From: Brevibacillus antibioticus
GTDB lineage: Bacteria; Bacillota; Bacilli; Brevibacillales; Brevibacillaceae
Reading direction: 5' to 3'
Assembly: GCF_005217615.1 (NCBI RefSeq)
Contig: NZ_SZNK01000001.1
Location: 5,876,501-5,940,500 of the forward strand
DNA: 64,000 bases
Shown: piece by piece, positions 6,748-15,436 of the stretch
Numbering within the stretch: the stretch's first letter is position 1
How the letters are laid out: every line of letters begins with the position of its first letter
Program-made: the position numbers and the translations under genes
The notes under the pieces: model-generated
The model's database searches: none
The model's input: the letters and a program-made list of their open reading frames with translations, nothing else
What the model was told of the DNA's origin: nothing

Positions 6748-7677
6748 ATGAAGGTTCTCGTACTGGGAGCGGGAGGCATTGGCGGTTATTTTGGTGGCAG
6801 GCTAGTTGAATCGGGGGTAGATGTAACGTTTCTTGTGCGCGAGCGTAGATACAAACAGCTGCAAGAGAGAGGCTTGCGCATTCAGAGCACTCATGGGGAT
6901 TTGTTTTTGGAGCAGCCACAACTGATTCAAGCAGGGGAGGAAGCAGGACCATTTGATGTTGTGCTTTTATCCAACAAAGCTTACACGCTGGAAGCTAGTG
7001 TGGATGCCATCGCTCCGTACGTAGGTGAGGATACGGTCGTCATTCCGCTGCTGAACGGAATTGCGCATATGGAATTGCTATGGGATCGTTTTGGCCGGGA
7101 GCGCGTCCTCGGTGGTCTTTGTTTCATTGAGACGACGCTGAATGCTGACGGAGATGTCGTGCAGACAAGTCCTATTCATGATACGGTTTTCGGTGAGTGG
7201 GAAGGCGGCAAAAGTGAGCGTGTAGAGCGTATTGAGCAAGCCTTTTCCAAGATCAACGGAACGATGCGTGCAAGCGCCAATATTCAACGGGAAGCCTGGC
7301 ACAAATACTTGTTTATTGCGACGTTTTCCGGTATTACCACACTGATGAATTCCGCTGTTGGACCTATCCGAGAGTCGGCTTGGGGCGTAGAGCTGACACG
7401 TCAGCTCGCTGAGGAAATCGCTTCTGTCATGAATGCCTTGGAGGCACCAATCAAGCCGGATATCGTCGACAAACAAATGGAGACTTTCCAAAATCAGCGT
7501 CCTCAAACGAAATCGTCCATGCTACGTGATATGGAAAAAGATCTTCCGGTGGAAGCGGATCATCTGCAAGGCTATCTCTTGGAGCGAGCGCGACAAAAAG
7601 GCTTGTCCACGCCGCTCTTAAAAGTTGTCTATAATAATCTGAAGGTTTACGAACAGAAGCGTGCAGGAGACAAATAA
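6748..7677 (+). CDS. panE: 2-dehydropantoate 2-reductase (ketopantoate reductase family)
   Basis: It reduces ketopantoate to pantoate with NADPH in coenzyme A synthesis. The protein opens with the Rossmann motif VLGAGGIGGYFGGRL, followed by the LSNKAYTLE region. The C-terminal all-alpha ApbA domain follows, with the catalytic-lysine and substrate segment REAWHKYLFIATFSGITTL. The length of 309 residues is normal. The start at ATG 6748 has GCGGAGG upstream. It is not beside panB or panC, and the family also contains reductases of other 2-keto acids, so the exact substrate is inferred. It is divergent from the glutamine synthetase gene across the TnrA/GlnR box. Confidence 0.8.
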   Translation: MKVLVLGAGGIGGYFGGRLVESGVDVTFLVRERRYKQLQERGLRIQSTHGDLFLEQPQLIQAGEEAGPFDVVLLSNKAYTLEASVDAIAPYVGEDTVVIPLLNGIAHMELLWDRFGRERVLGGLCFIETTLNADGDVVQTSPIHDTVFGEWEGGKSERVERIEQAFSKINGTMRASANIQREAWHKYLFIATFSGITTLMNSAVGPIRESAWGVELTRQLAEEIASVMNALEAPIKPDIVDKQMETFQNQRPQTKSSMLRDMEKDLPVEADHLQGYLLERARQKGLSTPLLKVVYNNLKVYEQKRAGDK

Positions 7678-7737
7678 GGTATAATACGGGGTGAAATGTC
7701 TTTCGCTCACGCATTATAAAAAGTAGGAGGGGTAAAG

Positions 7738-8673
7738 ATGGAAGTCATCAAGATTTCCCCCCGTGGATATTGTTACGGTGTGGTAGATGCCATGGTATTG
7801 GCACTGCGAACAGCGCAAAACTTTGACTTGCCCCGCCCGATTCATATCTTGGGCATGATCGTACACAATGCTCACGTCGTCGAGGCGTTTGAAAAACAAG
7901 GGATAAAAACATTGGATGGTGAGGATCGGCTGGCTCTCCTGGATCAGGTTCATGAGGGAACGATCATCTTCACGGCCCATGGTGTGTCTCCTGAGGTGCG
8001 CAAGAAAGCGCGCGATAAAGGCTTGACCGTTGTCGACGCGACTTGTCCAGATGTAACGAAGACACATGATTTGATCCGTGAAAAAGTAGCAGAAGGCTAT
8101 CATGTGCTCTACATTGGGAAAAAAGGACATCCAGAGCCAGAGGGAGCTATGGGGATCGCACCGAATCATGTACATCTGGTTCAAAAGCTGGAAGAACTGG
8201 AGGCGCTCGAGCTGCCAACAGACAAGCTGATCGTTACGAACCAGACGACCATGAGTCAATGGGACGTCAAACATCTGATGGACGCCATTCTTAAGCGTTT
8301 TCCAGGCGTGGAAGTGCATAATGAAATTTGTCTCGCTACGCAGGTTCGTCAGGAAGCTGTAGCGGAGCAAGTAGGAGAGGCAGATGTGTGCATTGTCGTA
8401 GGTGATCCGCGCAGCAACAACTCCAATCGTTTGGCACAGGTCTCAGAAGAAATCGCGAATGTTCCGTCGTATCGAATCGCTGATTTGTCTGAGCTAGACA
8501 TCGAATGGCTGCGTGGAAAGAAAAATGTGGCGGTTACTTCCGGCGCTTCGACGCCGACTCCATTGACGAAGGAAGTCATCTCCTTTCTGGAGCAGTTCGA
8601 TGAATTCAATCCCGCTACCTGGGAGAAAAAACGCACCGTCAACATGGCGAAAATATTGCCAACGGTAAAATAA
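7738..8673 (+). CDS. ispH: 4-hydroxy-3-methylbut-2-enyl diphosphate reductase
   Basis: This is the last step of the MEP isoprenoid pathway: an iron-sulfur enzyme makes IPP and DMAPP. The three cluster cysteines are in place: Cys12 (RGYCYGV), Cys103 (DATCPDV) and Cys198 (NEICLATQ). The conserved FTAHGVSP and GKKGHPE histidine motifs are also present. The length of 311 residues is typical of the Bacillales form. ATG 7738 follows AGGAGGGG. A TATAAT at 7680-7685 right after panE may be its own promoter. Identity is certain. Confidence 0.95.
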   Translation: MEVIKISPRGYCYGVVDAMVLALRTAQNFDLPRPIHILGMIVHNAHVVEAFEKQGIKTLDGEDRLALLDQVHEGTIIFTAHGVSPEVRKKARDKGLTVVDATCPDVTKTHDLIREKVAEGYHVLYIGKKGHPEPEGAMGIAPNHVHLVQKLEELEALELPTDKLIVTNQTTMSQWDVKHLMDAILKRFPGVEVHNEICLATQVRQEAVAEQVGEADVCIVVGDPRSNNSNRLAQVSEEIANVPSYRIADLSELDIEWLRGKKNVAVTSGASTPTPLTKEVISFLEQFDEFNPATWEKKRTVNMAKILPTVK

Positions 8674-8740
8674 ATCATGTAGGCATGCTCTGTGTTACGT
8701 TTTCTTACACGGTTAATTAACCTCAAAATAGGAGAGTTAT

Positions 8741-9961
8741 ATGCCAGAATCACTTTCCGGTTTCGGGCTGGGGGGCGCAAAAGGCAGATACGTAAGTCTT
8801 TGCGCCCTTTATCTTTTTATTTACTACGGGTTTGGCGCTTTTGCTCCGCTCATTACGCAATACTACGAATCCATCCATCTAACGGGGACCCAAATCGGTC
8901 TCATCAGTGCAGTCGCGCCGATCGTTTCCATTGTGGCACAGCCGATGTGGGGTATGATCTGTGATCGCTATCAAATTCGCAAAACTGTGCTGATTCTGAC
9001 ATTGATCATCACCGGTTTGGTGGGACTTCTCTTTACGGGTGTCTCCACCTTTGTCTACGTCTTTTTGCTCTACATACTCCTGTCATTTTTTCAAAGTGCC
9101 GTCGTTCCCATCTCAGATAGCTTGGCTCTTGGTTATGCGAAGGGACATGGCATGCAGTTCGGCGACATTCGCTTGTGGGGAGCAATCGGCTTTGCCCTAG
9201 CGGCATTCATCACAGGTCTTCTCGTCGAGCAATGGGGGCCACATTTTCTTTTTTACTCGTTTTGCTTGGCGTTTCTAATTGCCATTCTGTTTCTTCAGAA
9301 GGTTCCGGAAGAAGTGACAGAGGCTTCGCGGTTTCGTGTCAGTATGCTTGCGGGGATCAGAGACTTGGCGCGAATTCCGCGATTTGCGTTGTTTTTGATT
9401 TCATCGTTTTGCATGATGGGATCGGTAAACGCCAATAATATTTGGTTTTCCCTGTTTTATCAGGATATCGGAGGGACCATTGCCGGTATCGGTCTTGCCT
9501 TCTTGTTGTTTGCAGGCAGTGAGGCTCCTTTTATGAAGCTGGCGGGTTATATTGTCCGCAGATGGGGACTGGAGCTGACGCTACTGTTGTCTGCGATTTT
9601 TTGCGCGATGCGCTGGTTCTGGTATAGCTCTGCTCCGAGTACGACTGCTGTAATTGCCATGTTTTTTGTGCAAGGCATTTCGGTTGGCTTTTATTTGGCG
9701 ACAGCAGCCCAATTTGTGCGCGAAAATACACCCGCATCCCTTCAGGTGACGGCGTTGGCCATCTTCTTTTCAGTAGGAGGCGGGTTGGGTGCGATGTTTT
9801 GCAATTTGGTAGCAGGATGGATCAAAGATTCCTTCTCGATCCTTGCCATTTATTTGTTTTTGGGAATCATCACCGCGATCGGGATCATTCCTCTGCTCAT
9901 GATAAAATTCGGACGGTGGAAGCAAATCTCACCAGACGAAGAAGTGCAAGCTAGTCAATGA
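8741..9961 (+). CDS. MFS transporter, 12 TM (3-phenylpropionate/LacY-like group)
   Basis: A 406-residue protein with twelve hydrophobic segments. It has the loop 2-3 MFS signature WGMICDRYQIRK and a long central loop (EEVTEASRFRVSMLAGIRDLAR). The opening SLCALYLFIYYGFGAFAPLI resembles the MFS_1-like family that holds HcaT and sugar or nucleoside symporters. ATG 8741 has GGAGAG upstream. The substrate cannot be told. The 3' end overlaps the convergent cupredoxin gene by 11 bases. There is no terminator between ispH and this gene, so read-through is possible. Confidence 0.8.
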   Translation: MPESLSGFGLGGAKGRYVSLCALYLFIYYGFGAFAPLITQYYESIHLTGTQIGLISAVAPIVSIVAQPMWGMICDRYQIRKTVLILTLIITGLVGLLFTGVSTFVYVFLLYILLSFFQSAVVPISDSLALGYAKGHGMQFGDIRLWGAIGFALAAFITGLLVEQWGPHFLFYSFCLAFLIAILFLQKVPEEVTEASRFRVSMLAGIRDLARIPRFALFLISSFCMMGSVNANNIWFSLFYQDIGGTIAGIGLAFLLFAGSEAPFMKLAGYIVRRWGLELTLLLSAIFCAMRWFWYSSAPSTTAVIAMFFVQGISVGFYLATAAQFVRENTPASLQVTALAIFFSVGGGLGAMFCNLVAGWIKDSFSILAIYLFLGIITAIGIIPLLMIKFGRWKQISPDEEVQASQ

Positions 9962-10340
9962 CGAGTATGCCTTGGAAGCCTGTTTCCGGATAGCCAGGTG
10001 CGTCTGATACGAAATGATACCGACCGCGTTTGGCGGCTGAAAACTGTAAGAGAGTCGATTGGGTCGGCTTCAATTCTGTGGATGTAAGGTTCAGATCACG
10101 AATGGCTAGATTGTGAGGGCGGGTATCGGTGTTGACGATCATCAACGAGACCCGCTCTCCTTCGTGTGCAGTCAATTGATTGGGCAAAAAGCCAGCGCTA
10201 GAAATCGTAACGGTATGTGTCCGCGTCGCGACAGCGTACGAGGCTGGAAGGCGATGGTAATGATGCGTCCAAAGTAGCGTTAATGTCACAGCCAGAGCGA
10301 TGATTGGATAACGAAGCAGCCGATACCAGTGACGAGACAT
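9951..10340 (-). CDS. membrane-anchored cupredoxin-like domain protein lacking copper ligands
   Basis: ATG 10340 lies 11 bases behind AAAGGAG. Residues about 10-25 (YPIIALAVTLTLLW) form an N-terminal anchor. The outer domain has the cupredoxin pattern: FLPNQLTAHEGERVSLMIVN, then TRPHNLAI with the first ligand His, then YHFVSDAPGYPETGFQG. In copper-binding relatives the last motif contains Cys, His and Met; here the matching positions are Ser, Tyr and Phe. Only one ligand remains, so a copper site is unlikely. It may be a structural or protein-binding relic. It faces the upstream MFS gene tail to tail with overlapping ends. Confidence 0.7.
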   Translation of the reverse strand: MSRHWYRLLRYPIIALAVTLTLLWTHHYHRLPASYAVATRTHTVTISSAGFLPNQLTAHEGERVSLMIVNTDTRPHNLAIRDLNLTSTELKPTQSTLLQFSAAKRGRYHFVSDAPGYPETGFQGILVID

Positions 10341-10455
10341 TGTGCTTTCAACTCCTTTGAGGACCATAGCATGGGAAGTTACTATTATCCTGTCCCCGGA
10401 GTGAGAGGGATAAACACTTTTTCCCTATTCGATTGAAGAAGGGGTGGAAAAACGT

Positions 10456-10521
10456 ATGAAAAAAATCGTTTCGGGTATGATCAGCTTCTGGATGGCCGCA
10501 CTTCTTGTACTTTCCCTGTAA
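10456..10521 (+). CDS. putative 21-aa single-helix membrane peptide
   Basis: ATG 10456 lies behind GAAGGGGTGG and encodes 21 residues: KKIVSGMISF and then the hydrophobic WMAALLVLSL. A terminator follows immediately. The good ribosome binding site and the terminator argue for a real small gene, though it is too short for a family call. It could also be the leader of a regulatory transcript. Confidence 0.4.
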   Translation: MKKIVSGMISFWMAALLVLSL

Positions 10522-10530
10522 TGCAAAATA

Positions 10531-10569
10531 AAAAAGACTGTTGATGATTGATTCAACAGCCTTTTTTTA
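10531..10569. terminator. terminator after the small ORF
   Basis: CTGTTGA and TCAACAG pair around TGATTGAT. The hairpin is flanked by an A-run on the left and CTTTTTTT on the right, so it could stop transcripts from either side. Confidence 0.75.
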
Positions 10570-10581
10570 TTTTGTATTTTT

Positions 10582-10607
10582 TGTAACCTTTTTCTATTTC
10601 TTACGAT
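10582..10607 (+). promoter_or_regulatory. candidate ECF (SigX-like) promoter
   Basis: TGTAAC, 16 bases, then CGAT. This resembles the SigX-type pattern (TGTAAC then CGAC/CGTC-like). It precedes the three-gene operon that itself encodes an ECF sigma factor, which is the usual position for autoregulation. Confidence 0.5.
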
Positions 10608-10640
10608 TAATTAATGTTGAAAAAATACGGGAGGATGTAA

Positions 10641-12269
10641 ATGATGAAAAAGCTGAATAAAGTGATTTTTTTGGTAACAACTGCAACTCTACTTGCTACT
10701 ACGCCAATCTATCTGACGAATAATGGTCAAGTGCTGGCGGAGGAGAGCAAGGCAAAGGAGCTTGCACCTGAATGGAAAGGGAAGGTAGAGCTTGCAATCC
10801 AAAAGGTAAAGGAAAGGCTGCCGTATTTAGCCGATTTTTCTTACAGTACGCTAAATATTCGTGAAAAAAAGGATGGAACGAATCGCATCAGCGTCATCTT
10901 GCAAACGTCCAAGGAGAAGAAGAAACCGTCTTTTGAATTCAGTTTGGATAAACAAGGGAATCCCGATGGGTTTAGCTACTACGAGGAATTTCCCGAAGAA
11001 GGAAGGCCGGAGATTGAGCATGACAAAGTAAAGAGTAAGGCAACAGATTTTATGAAACAATGGTATGGTCCAGATATGGGCGGCTTTGCCTATAACCCTA
11101 ACTATTCACACGGCAACGAGGCCCATTTTACAAAACTGGTAAACGGACTTCCGTATCTGAATATCAATGTTCTTCTAACCGTAAACAGCAAGGGGGAAGT
11201 CATATCGAAAGGGTCAGGCTTATATAATCTCGGGGGCGATGATGCACCAGCCCTCGAAGATTTGAAGTTTGCTGATCCTAAGGAAGCCATATCCAAGGAT
11301 CAGGCTGAAAAAGCCTTCGCCAAACACCTGAAGCTCTTTTATTTGAAACAGCCACTAGAGGGATGGAACGAGAAAACGAAGGAATACTTGTATGGCTCTC
11401 CTACCTTACGCTACAAATCGGAATTCTCGGAATTTATCGATGCCAAAACAGGCATGGAAGTTCCTCCTTATGTCGGTTCGACGAAAGAGGAGAGTACATA
11501 TAATCCCATTGTCAGAGTGAATCCTGTCGGTAAGGAAGTAACCGTAAAGACGCCAGAGGAAGCGGTAGCTATGTTCGCTGCTTTTGGGATCGAGAGCAAA
11601 GCTGAAAAAATAAAAGAAGGCATTTCTGAAGATACGAAAGGTAAGGAATATACACATGAAATCAATAAAGACTTGGAGGCTATCATTGTAACGGAGGAAG
11701 AAACAGGACGATTCATGAGCTACGGTGTGGTTGACAAGAAAAAGAAAGAAAGAGAATACCCTGAAGAGGATCCAAACGGAAAGAAATGGATAACGCCAGA
11801 AGAATCGATGAAACTAGCTATTACTGCGCTGGAAAAGTACGGACCAAAGCATTTAAAAGAAGTGATGCCGATTGGGACAGCAGAGTTTCGACAGAGAGGC
11901 GCTGAGCAGGGTTTCAAGTTTGTAAGTGTACACGAAGGGATTCCTGTTCTGGATGATGAGATTTCTATCAGAATAGACCGTATCACGGGAGAGGTGATAG
12001 GTCTGCATATGGAGGATGTATCTTGGGAACCGCTCATTCTGCCTGACCTCAAAAAGGCTGTATCACATGAGCAGGCGCTAAAGGAATACTTGAAAGTGCG
12101 TCCACTGGAGCTACAATATTTCACACCGGGTGCCGATATTGTGTCGGATAACCCAAGTTATCAACCCATTCTGGTGTACAGAACAGCCATATCTCTCGAC
12201 CACGAAGAAATTGATGCCCTAACCGGCAAATTTACCACCACAGGTGAAATGCATTACAGTCCGTACTAA
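10641..12269 (+). CDS. secreted YcdB/YcdC-repeat (PepSY-like) protein
   Basis: A 542-residue exported protein. The signal peptide is KKLNKVIFLVTTATLLATTP with likely cleavage after VLAEE. The mature part contains repeated PepSY/YcdB-like units. Each pairs a 'short-lived' strand motif (NGLPYLNINVLLTVNSKGEV; EGIPVLDDEISIRIDRITGEV) with a helix of the type EAISKDQAEKAFAKHL, MKLAITALEKYG or SHEQALKEYL. Such domains are thought to act outside the membrane, perhaps as inhibitors or scaffolds for wall enzymes. It is the first gene of an operon with an ECF sigma factor and its anti-sigma factor, which carries a related outer domain. ATG 10641 follows GGGAGG. Confidence 0.8.
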   Translation: MMKKLNKVIFLVTTATLLATTPIYLTNNGQVLAEESKAKELAPEWKGKVELAIQKVKERLPYLADFSYSTLNIREKKDGTNRISVILQTSKEKKKPSFEFSLDKQGNPDGFSYYEEFPEEGRPEIEHDKVKSKATDFMKQWYGPDMGGFAYNPNYSHGNEAHFTKLVNGLPYLNINVLLTVNSKGEVISKGSGLYNLGGDDAPALEDLKFADPKEAISKDQAEKAFAKHLKLFYLKQPLEGWNEKTKEYLYGSPTLRYKSEFSEFIDAKTGMEVPPYVGSTKEESTYNPIVRVNPVGKEVTVKTPEEAVAMFAAFGIESKAEKIKEGISEDTKGKEYTHEINKDLEAIIVTEEETGRFMSYGVVDKKKKEREYPEEDPNGKKWITPEESMKLAITALEKYGPKHLKEVMPIGTAEFRQRGAEQGFKFVSVHEGIPVLDDEISIRIDRITGEVIGLHMEDVSWEPLILPDLKKAVSHEQALKEYLKVRPLELQYFTPGADIVSDNPSYQPILVYRTAISLDHEEIDALTGKFTTTGEMHYSPY

Positions 12270-12285
12270 GACAGGAGGCTAACCC

Positions 12286-12828
12286 GTGCAGGAGGATATC
12301 GAGCAGCGGATTAGCGCGATCTATCATGCTCACTATCAGGACGTTTACTACTTTCTGCTCCATTTTACCGGAAATCAGAATGATGCCGAGGATTTGACGC
12401 AGGAGGTTTTTACGAGAGTGTTAAAAGGGCTCGCCGGATTTGATGGCAGAGTCACTCTGAAAACATGGCTCTTCTCTATTGCCAAGCATGCGGCGATCGA
12501 CCAGTATCGTAAGCAGAAGGTCAAGTCCTTTTTCTCGGAAAACTGGCTGATGAAGCTGGCGACCAAGGAAGGGAGTCCGGAAAACGTCCTGACCAAGAGG
12601 GAAAACGTTCGTGAGCTGAAGCAAGCGATCCAAAAGCTAGCGCCCCATTATCGTCTGGTTCTGATTTTGCGCTGCATCGAGGAATACAGCGTCAAGGAGA
12701 CGGCAGAAATTCTGGGTGTATCGGAATCCAAGGTGAAAGTAAACACCCATCGGGCATTAAAGCTGGTCAAAGAAATGATGGATCATACGGAGGAAGGGGG
12801 TTTTCTAAATGAGTGGGCTAGAGGATGA
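12286..12828 (+). CDS. ECF-type RNA polymerase sigma factor
   Basis: A 180-residue sigma factor with region 2 (YHAHYQDVYYFLLHF, DAEDLTQEVFTRVLKGL, KTWLFSIAKHAAIDQYRK) and region 4 (LAPHYRLVLILRCIEEYS, KETAEILGVSESKVKVNTHR). It directs RNA polymerase to ECF-type promoters, probably for envelope stress. The start is GTG 12286, set by AGGAGG six bases upstream. Its end overlaps the next gene, which encodes a membrane protein with the layout of an anti-sigma factor. The SigX/SigM group is the closest match in style; the exact orthologue cannot be fixed by eye. Confidence 0.9.
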   Translation: MQEDIEQRISAIYHAHYQDVYYFLLHFTGNQNDAEDLTQEVFTRVLKGLAGFDGRVTLKTWLFSIAKHAAIDQYRKQKVKSFFSENWLMKLATKEGSPENVLTKRENVRELKQAIQKLAPHYRLVLILRCIEEYSVKETAEILGVSESKVKVNTHRALKLVKEMMDHTEEGGFLNEWARG

Positions 12829-14257
12829 GAAGCTGACGGTCCAACTGCGAGGGTTAAGAAGGCAGGATCCGCCCCCACGTCAGGAATTTGTCACCTATTT
12901 GGATCAGACACTGGTGAAAAAAGCAAGACAGATGAAGAATAGGCAAAAAGTGTACCACGTGCTTTCGGTGCCAGGAGGTGTAGCAGCCGCAGTAGCGTTG
13001 GCTCTTTTCGTGGCTATGCCTGTTGGAAAAGAATCGCAAGAGGGAACGAGCGGTATCCGTTCCGAGGAGCGTCCAGTGACTGTATCTCTATCGGAAAAAA
13101 TGGGAGTAACACCGCAAGAACCTGTTAGCAAACAACAGCCAGTGAAGCGGGAGGAAGGACAGACCAAACAAAGCAGAGAACAAGCTGTTGAACCGAAGAC
13201 GCAGTCGTTCGCGAATAAACAAGCACAGCAAAAAGAAGCAACATCCAACAGCAATGGGCCTGCGCTGTCTATAGAGAAATATATGCAACAAAAACTGGGT
13301 GATAAAAGCAAGCAGTATCGAATGGTTTCGAGCCAACAGGAAACGAATACAGCCGTCTTTCAACGCGAGATCAACGGTGTTCCTTTCGTAGATAGCGTCG
13401 TGAAGGTTCGACTGGAGGAGGATGGAAGGCCAAAGGGCATGGTTATGGAAGAGAGTATCCATGCAGAGGCAGAGCTTTCGTTATTTCCCAGTCCAGCAAA
13501 GGCGATTTCCAAAGAAGAGGCCCTTCAAAGGCTGACGGTCAATTTGAAACCAGAAGAAGCGGCGACCTTCTCTGGCTATATCAATGCATTGAATGGAGAA
13601 GTGCTGGACAAGCATTTTCAAAGCCTGACAGCAGGTAGCGGCTACAACCTCATCCCGATTCAGGCACAAGCGAAGCCATTAAAGGCCAGCTCAAAAGAAG
13701 AGATAGCCTCCCTTATTCAGCATGAGTTCGGTGTTCATATAGGAGGGGAAAATCGTCCTGTGGCAACGCTTAAGGGCGAAACGTTCATGGAATACAGATG
13801 GAAAGTCGCAGATGCTACCTATCTCACTGCACGATTTGCAAGCCCGTCTGGTCAATTGCTGACATATCGAATGAAAAAACGGACGGATTCAGAAACTCTC
13901 CCGGAACTGTCCCAAGCAGAAGCTGCCCAAATGGGGGCTAAAAAGCTGGAGTCCTATCTGCCAACATCGATCACGCAGCTTGCAATGGATGGTGCGGCGG
14001 TAGAGGGGTCTGCCATCAGACTTGATTTTACTGCCATTGCACAGGGAGTACGATTAGACAGTCACCCGTATAAAGTCTGGGTGGATGGCACGAGCAAGCA
14101 AGTAATAGGGATGGAGGGGGATTTTACTGAGGGCGGGAAGGTATTAACTGAGCCTATTAAAGGTAACGGTCCCCGATTGGAACTGATTTATGTTTGGCCG
14201 GAAAGAAACGGAAAAAGGACGTCAGCACCCTATCTTGTGTATCAGGTAAAACAGTAA
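12809..14257 (+). CDS. membrane anti-sigma factor with PepSY/YcdB-like outer domain
   Basis: This gene overlaps the sigma gene by 20 bases, which points to coupled translation. The short cytoplasmic N-terminus (about 50 residues, basic, DPPPRQEFVTYLDQTL) should hold the sigma factor. One membrane helix follows (SVPGGVAAAVALALFVAMPV), then a low-complexity Gln/Lys/Glu linker of about 90 residues and a large outer region. The outer region has the same logic as the first operon gene: NGVPFVDSVVKVRLEEDG with helix AISKEEALQRL, later repeated as LSQAEAAQMGAKKL. The shared outer fold suggests both proteins sense or bind the same envelope signal. The zinc-finger type of anti-sigma factor is not seen. 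Confidence 0.75.
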   Translation: MSGLEDEKLTVQLRGLRRQDPPPRQEFVTYLDQTLVKKARQMKNRQKVYHVLSVPGGVAAAVALALFVAMPVGKESQEGTSGIRSEERPVTVSLSEKMGVTPQEPVSKQQPVKREEGQTKQSREQAVEPKTQSFANKQAQQKEATSNSNGPALSIEKYMQQKLGDKSKQYRMVSSQQETNTAVFQREINGVPFVDSVVKVRLEEDGRPKGMVMEESIHAEAELSLFPSPAKAISKEEALQRLTVNLKPEEAATFSGYINALNGEVLDKHFQSLTAGSGYNLIPIQAQAKPLKASSKEEIASLIQHEFGVHIGGENRPVATLKGETFMEYRWKVADATYLTARFASPSGQLLTYRMKKRTDSETLPELSQAEAAQMGAKKLESYLPTSITQLAMDGAAVEGSAIRLDFTAIAQGVRLDSHPYKVWVDGTSKQVIGMEGDFTEGGKVLTEPIKGNGPRLELIYVWPERNGKRTSAPYLVYQVKQ

Positions 14258-14282
14258 GAAACGATAGAGTAATGATCCGCTT

Positions 14283-14318
14283 AAGACCACTCAAGATTTT
14301 TTTGGGGGGTCTTTTTTA
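14283..14318 (+). terminator. terminator of the ycdB-like/ECF operon
   Basis: AAGACC and GGTCTT pair around a T- and G-rich loop, followed by TTTTTT. The stem is short. Confidence 0.55.
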
Positions 14319-14339
14319 TGAAGGGAAAAAGGAATTCAA

Positions 14340-14372
14340 CACATATTACTTTGTCACACATAGTAATATGTG
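14340..14372. promoter_or_regulatory. PadR-family operator (11-bp inverted repeat)
   Basis: CACATATTACT and AGTAATATGTG form a perfect inverted repeat of 11 bases with an 11-base spacer. Half-site centres are about two helical turns apart. It ends 27 bases before the padR start codon and contains ATGT/ACAT elements typical of PadR operators, so autorepression is likely. Confidence 0.65.
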
Positions 14373-14399
14373 CTATGTTATAGCTACGAGGTGAACGAG

Positions 14400-14747
14400 A
14401 TGAGTGACAGCAGTATCAGCAGTGACGTTATCCGCGGTCATATCGATACGATTATTCTTCGTGTCCTGTGTGACGGCGATAACTATGGATACGAAATCAT
14501 CAAAGCCATTTTCAAAAACAGCGGCGGGCGTTACGAGCTGAAAGAGCCTTCCTTGTATACCAGCCTGAAAAGATTAGAGTCACAAAAGCTGATCGCTTCG
14601 TACTGGGGAGATGAGAGCCAGGGGGGCAGACGCAAATATTATCAGGTGACAGAAGCGGGGAGAGAGTCGTACGAAAGAGCCTTGGCATCTTGGAAGGTCG
14701 CCAAAGAATTGATTGACCAGCTCATCGAAAGGCGGGAGGAAGTGTGA
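14400..14747 (+). CDS. PadR-family transcriptional regulator
   Basis: A 115-residue winged-helix repressor. The PadR domain is complete: IDTIILRVLCDGDNYGYEI, the recognition region KEPSLYTSLKRLESQKLI, then the wing SQGGRRKYYQVTEAGRE. The short C-terminal helix for dimerisation follows. ATG 14400 has ACGAGGTG upstream. The stop overlaps the next start (TGATG), making an operon with two membrane-protein genes, the standard layout for PadR regulators of membrane stress or drug response. The inverted repeat upstream is its likely binding site. Confidence 0.9.
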   Translation: MSDSSISSDVIRGHIDTIILRVLCDGDNYGYEIIKAIFKNSGGRYELKEPSLYTSLKRLESQKLIASYWGDESQGGRRKYYQVTEAGRESYERALASWKVAKELIDQLIERREEV

Positions 14748-15436
14748 TGGAGAGTTTACGGCACCATGTCGATCAATTGTTTCAAAAATACAGAGGAAGT
14801 AAACAAATCGAAGAGCTCAAATGGGAAGTATTGAGCAATCTGGAGGCAAAGGTCGCCGACTTAGTCGCAGATGGGCTATCACTGGATGAAGCCGTGCAAA
14901 AAGCAAAGGCCAATCTCCCTTCGATTGATTCGATTGTCGGAGAACGCCGCAAGGTATACATACTTCCACTCCTGCAAGAATGGTTGCAGCTCGGATTGCT
15001 GTACGGACTCATTGCTTGGATTGTGACAATGCCCTTGCGAATCTGGGGAATGGGTATCTTTTTGAACTATGGTCTGTTTGCGACTTGTATCCTCATGGGT
15101 ATCGTCTATTTGATCTTGCTAGGGATCAACCGACCTGCTTCTTCTCATCATTTGACCCGCATGAATGTGCGATCTGCCTTTTTATTGCGAAAAACGGGTT
15201 GGATGCTGTGGGTGCTTTATATTGTCGGGAAACTCGTGTTTACGACTGCACTCTATTTTGGTAGCAATCTATGGTTTTCAAAGCCAGTGAATCTTTCTGG
15301 ACCGTATCAATTCGCTACCATTGCCGTAGCGTATGTGCTGCCTTTTTTCTCCATCCTCATACCACTGTGGCTCCACGCCATTCCGCGGCTTATTTTGAAA
15401 TACGATGCAGGGGAAGGTGATGTCATTGCGAAATAA
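14747..15436 (+). CDS. membrane protein with N-terminal permease-prefix-like domain
   Basis: The first 75 residues are soluble and helical (HHVDQLFQKYRGSKQIEELK, LSNLEAKVADLVADGLSLDEAVQKA), like the prefix domain often found behind PadR regulators. Four to five membrane helices follow (LGLLYGLIAWIVTMPLRIW, GLFATCILMGIVYLILLGI, MLWVLYIVGKLVFTTALYF, AVAYVLPFFSILIPLWL). ATG 14747 is preferred over GTG 14744 because GGGAGGA then lies six bases upstream. It is probably the target or partner of the PadR regulator; function is unknown. Confidence 0.7.
   Translation: MESLRHHVDQLFQKYRGSKQIEELKWEVLSNLEAKVADLVADGLSLDEAVQKAKANLPSIDSIVGERRKVYILPLLQEWLQLGLLYGLIAWIVTMPLRIWGMGIFLNYGLFATCILMGIVYLILLGINRPASSHHLTRMNVRSAFLLRKTGWMLWVLYIVGKLVFTTALYFGSNLWFSKPVNLSGPYQFATIAVAYVLPFFSILIPLWLHAIPRLILKYDAGEGDVIAK

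Noticed and set aside
13190-13260. A possible short tandem repeat in the Gln/Lys/Glu-rich linker of the anti-sigma gene
   Set aside because: Low-complexity composition only; no regular unit repeats at the DNA level, and no CRISPR-like array was seen anywhere in the window.
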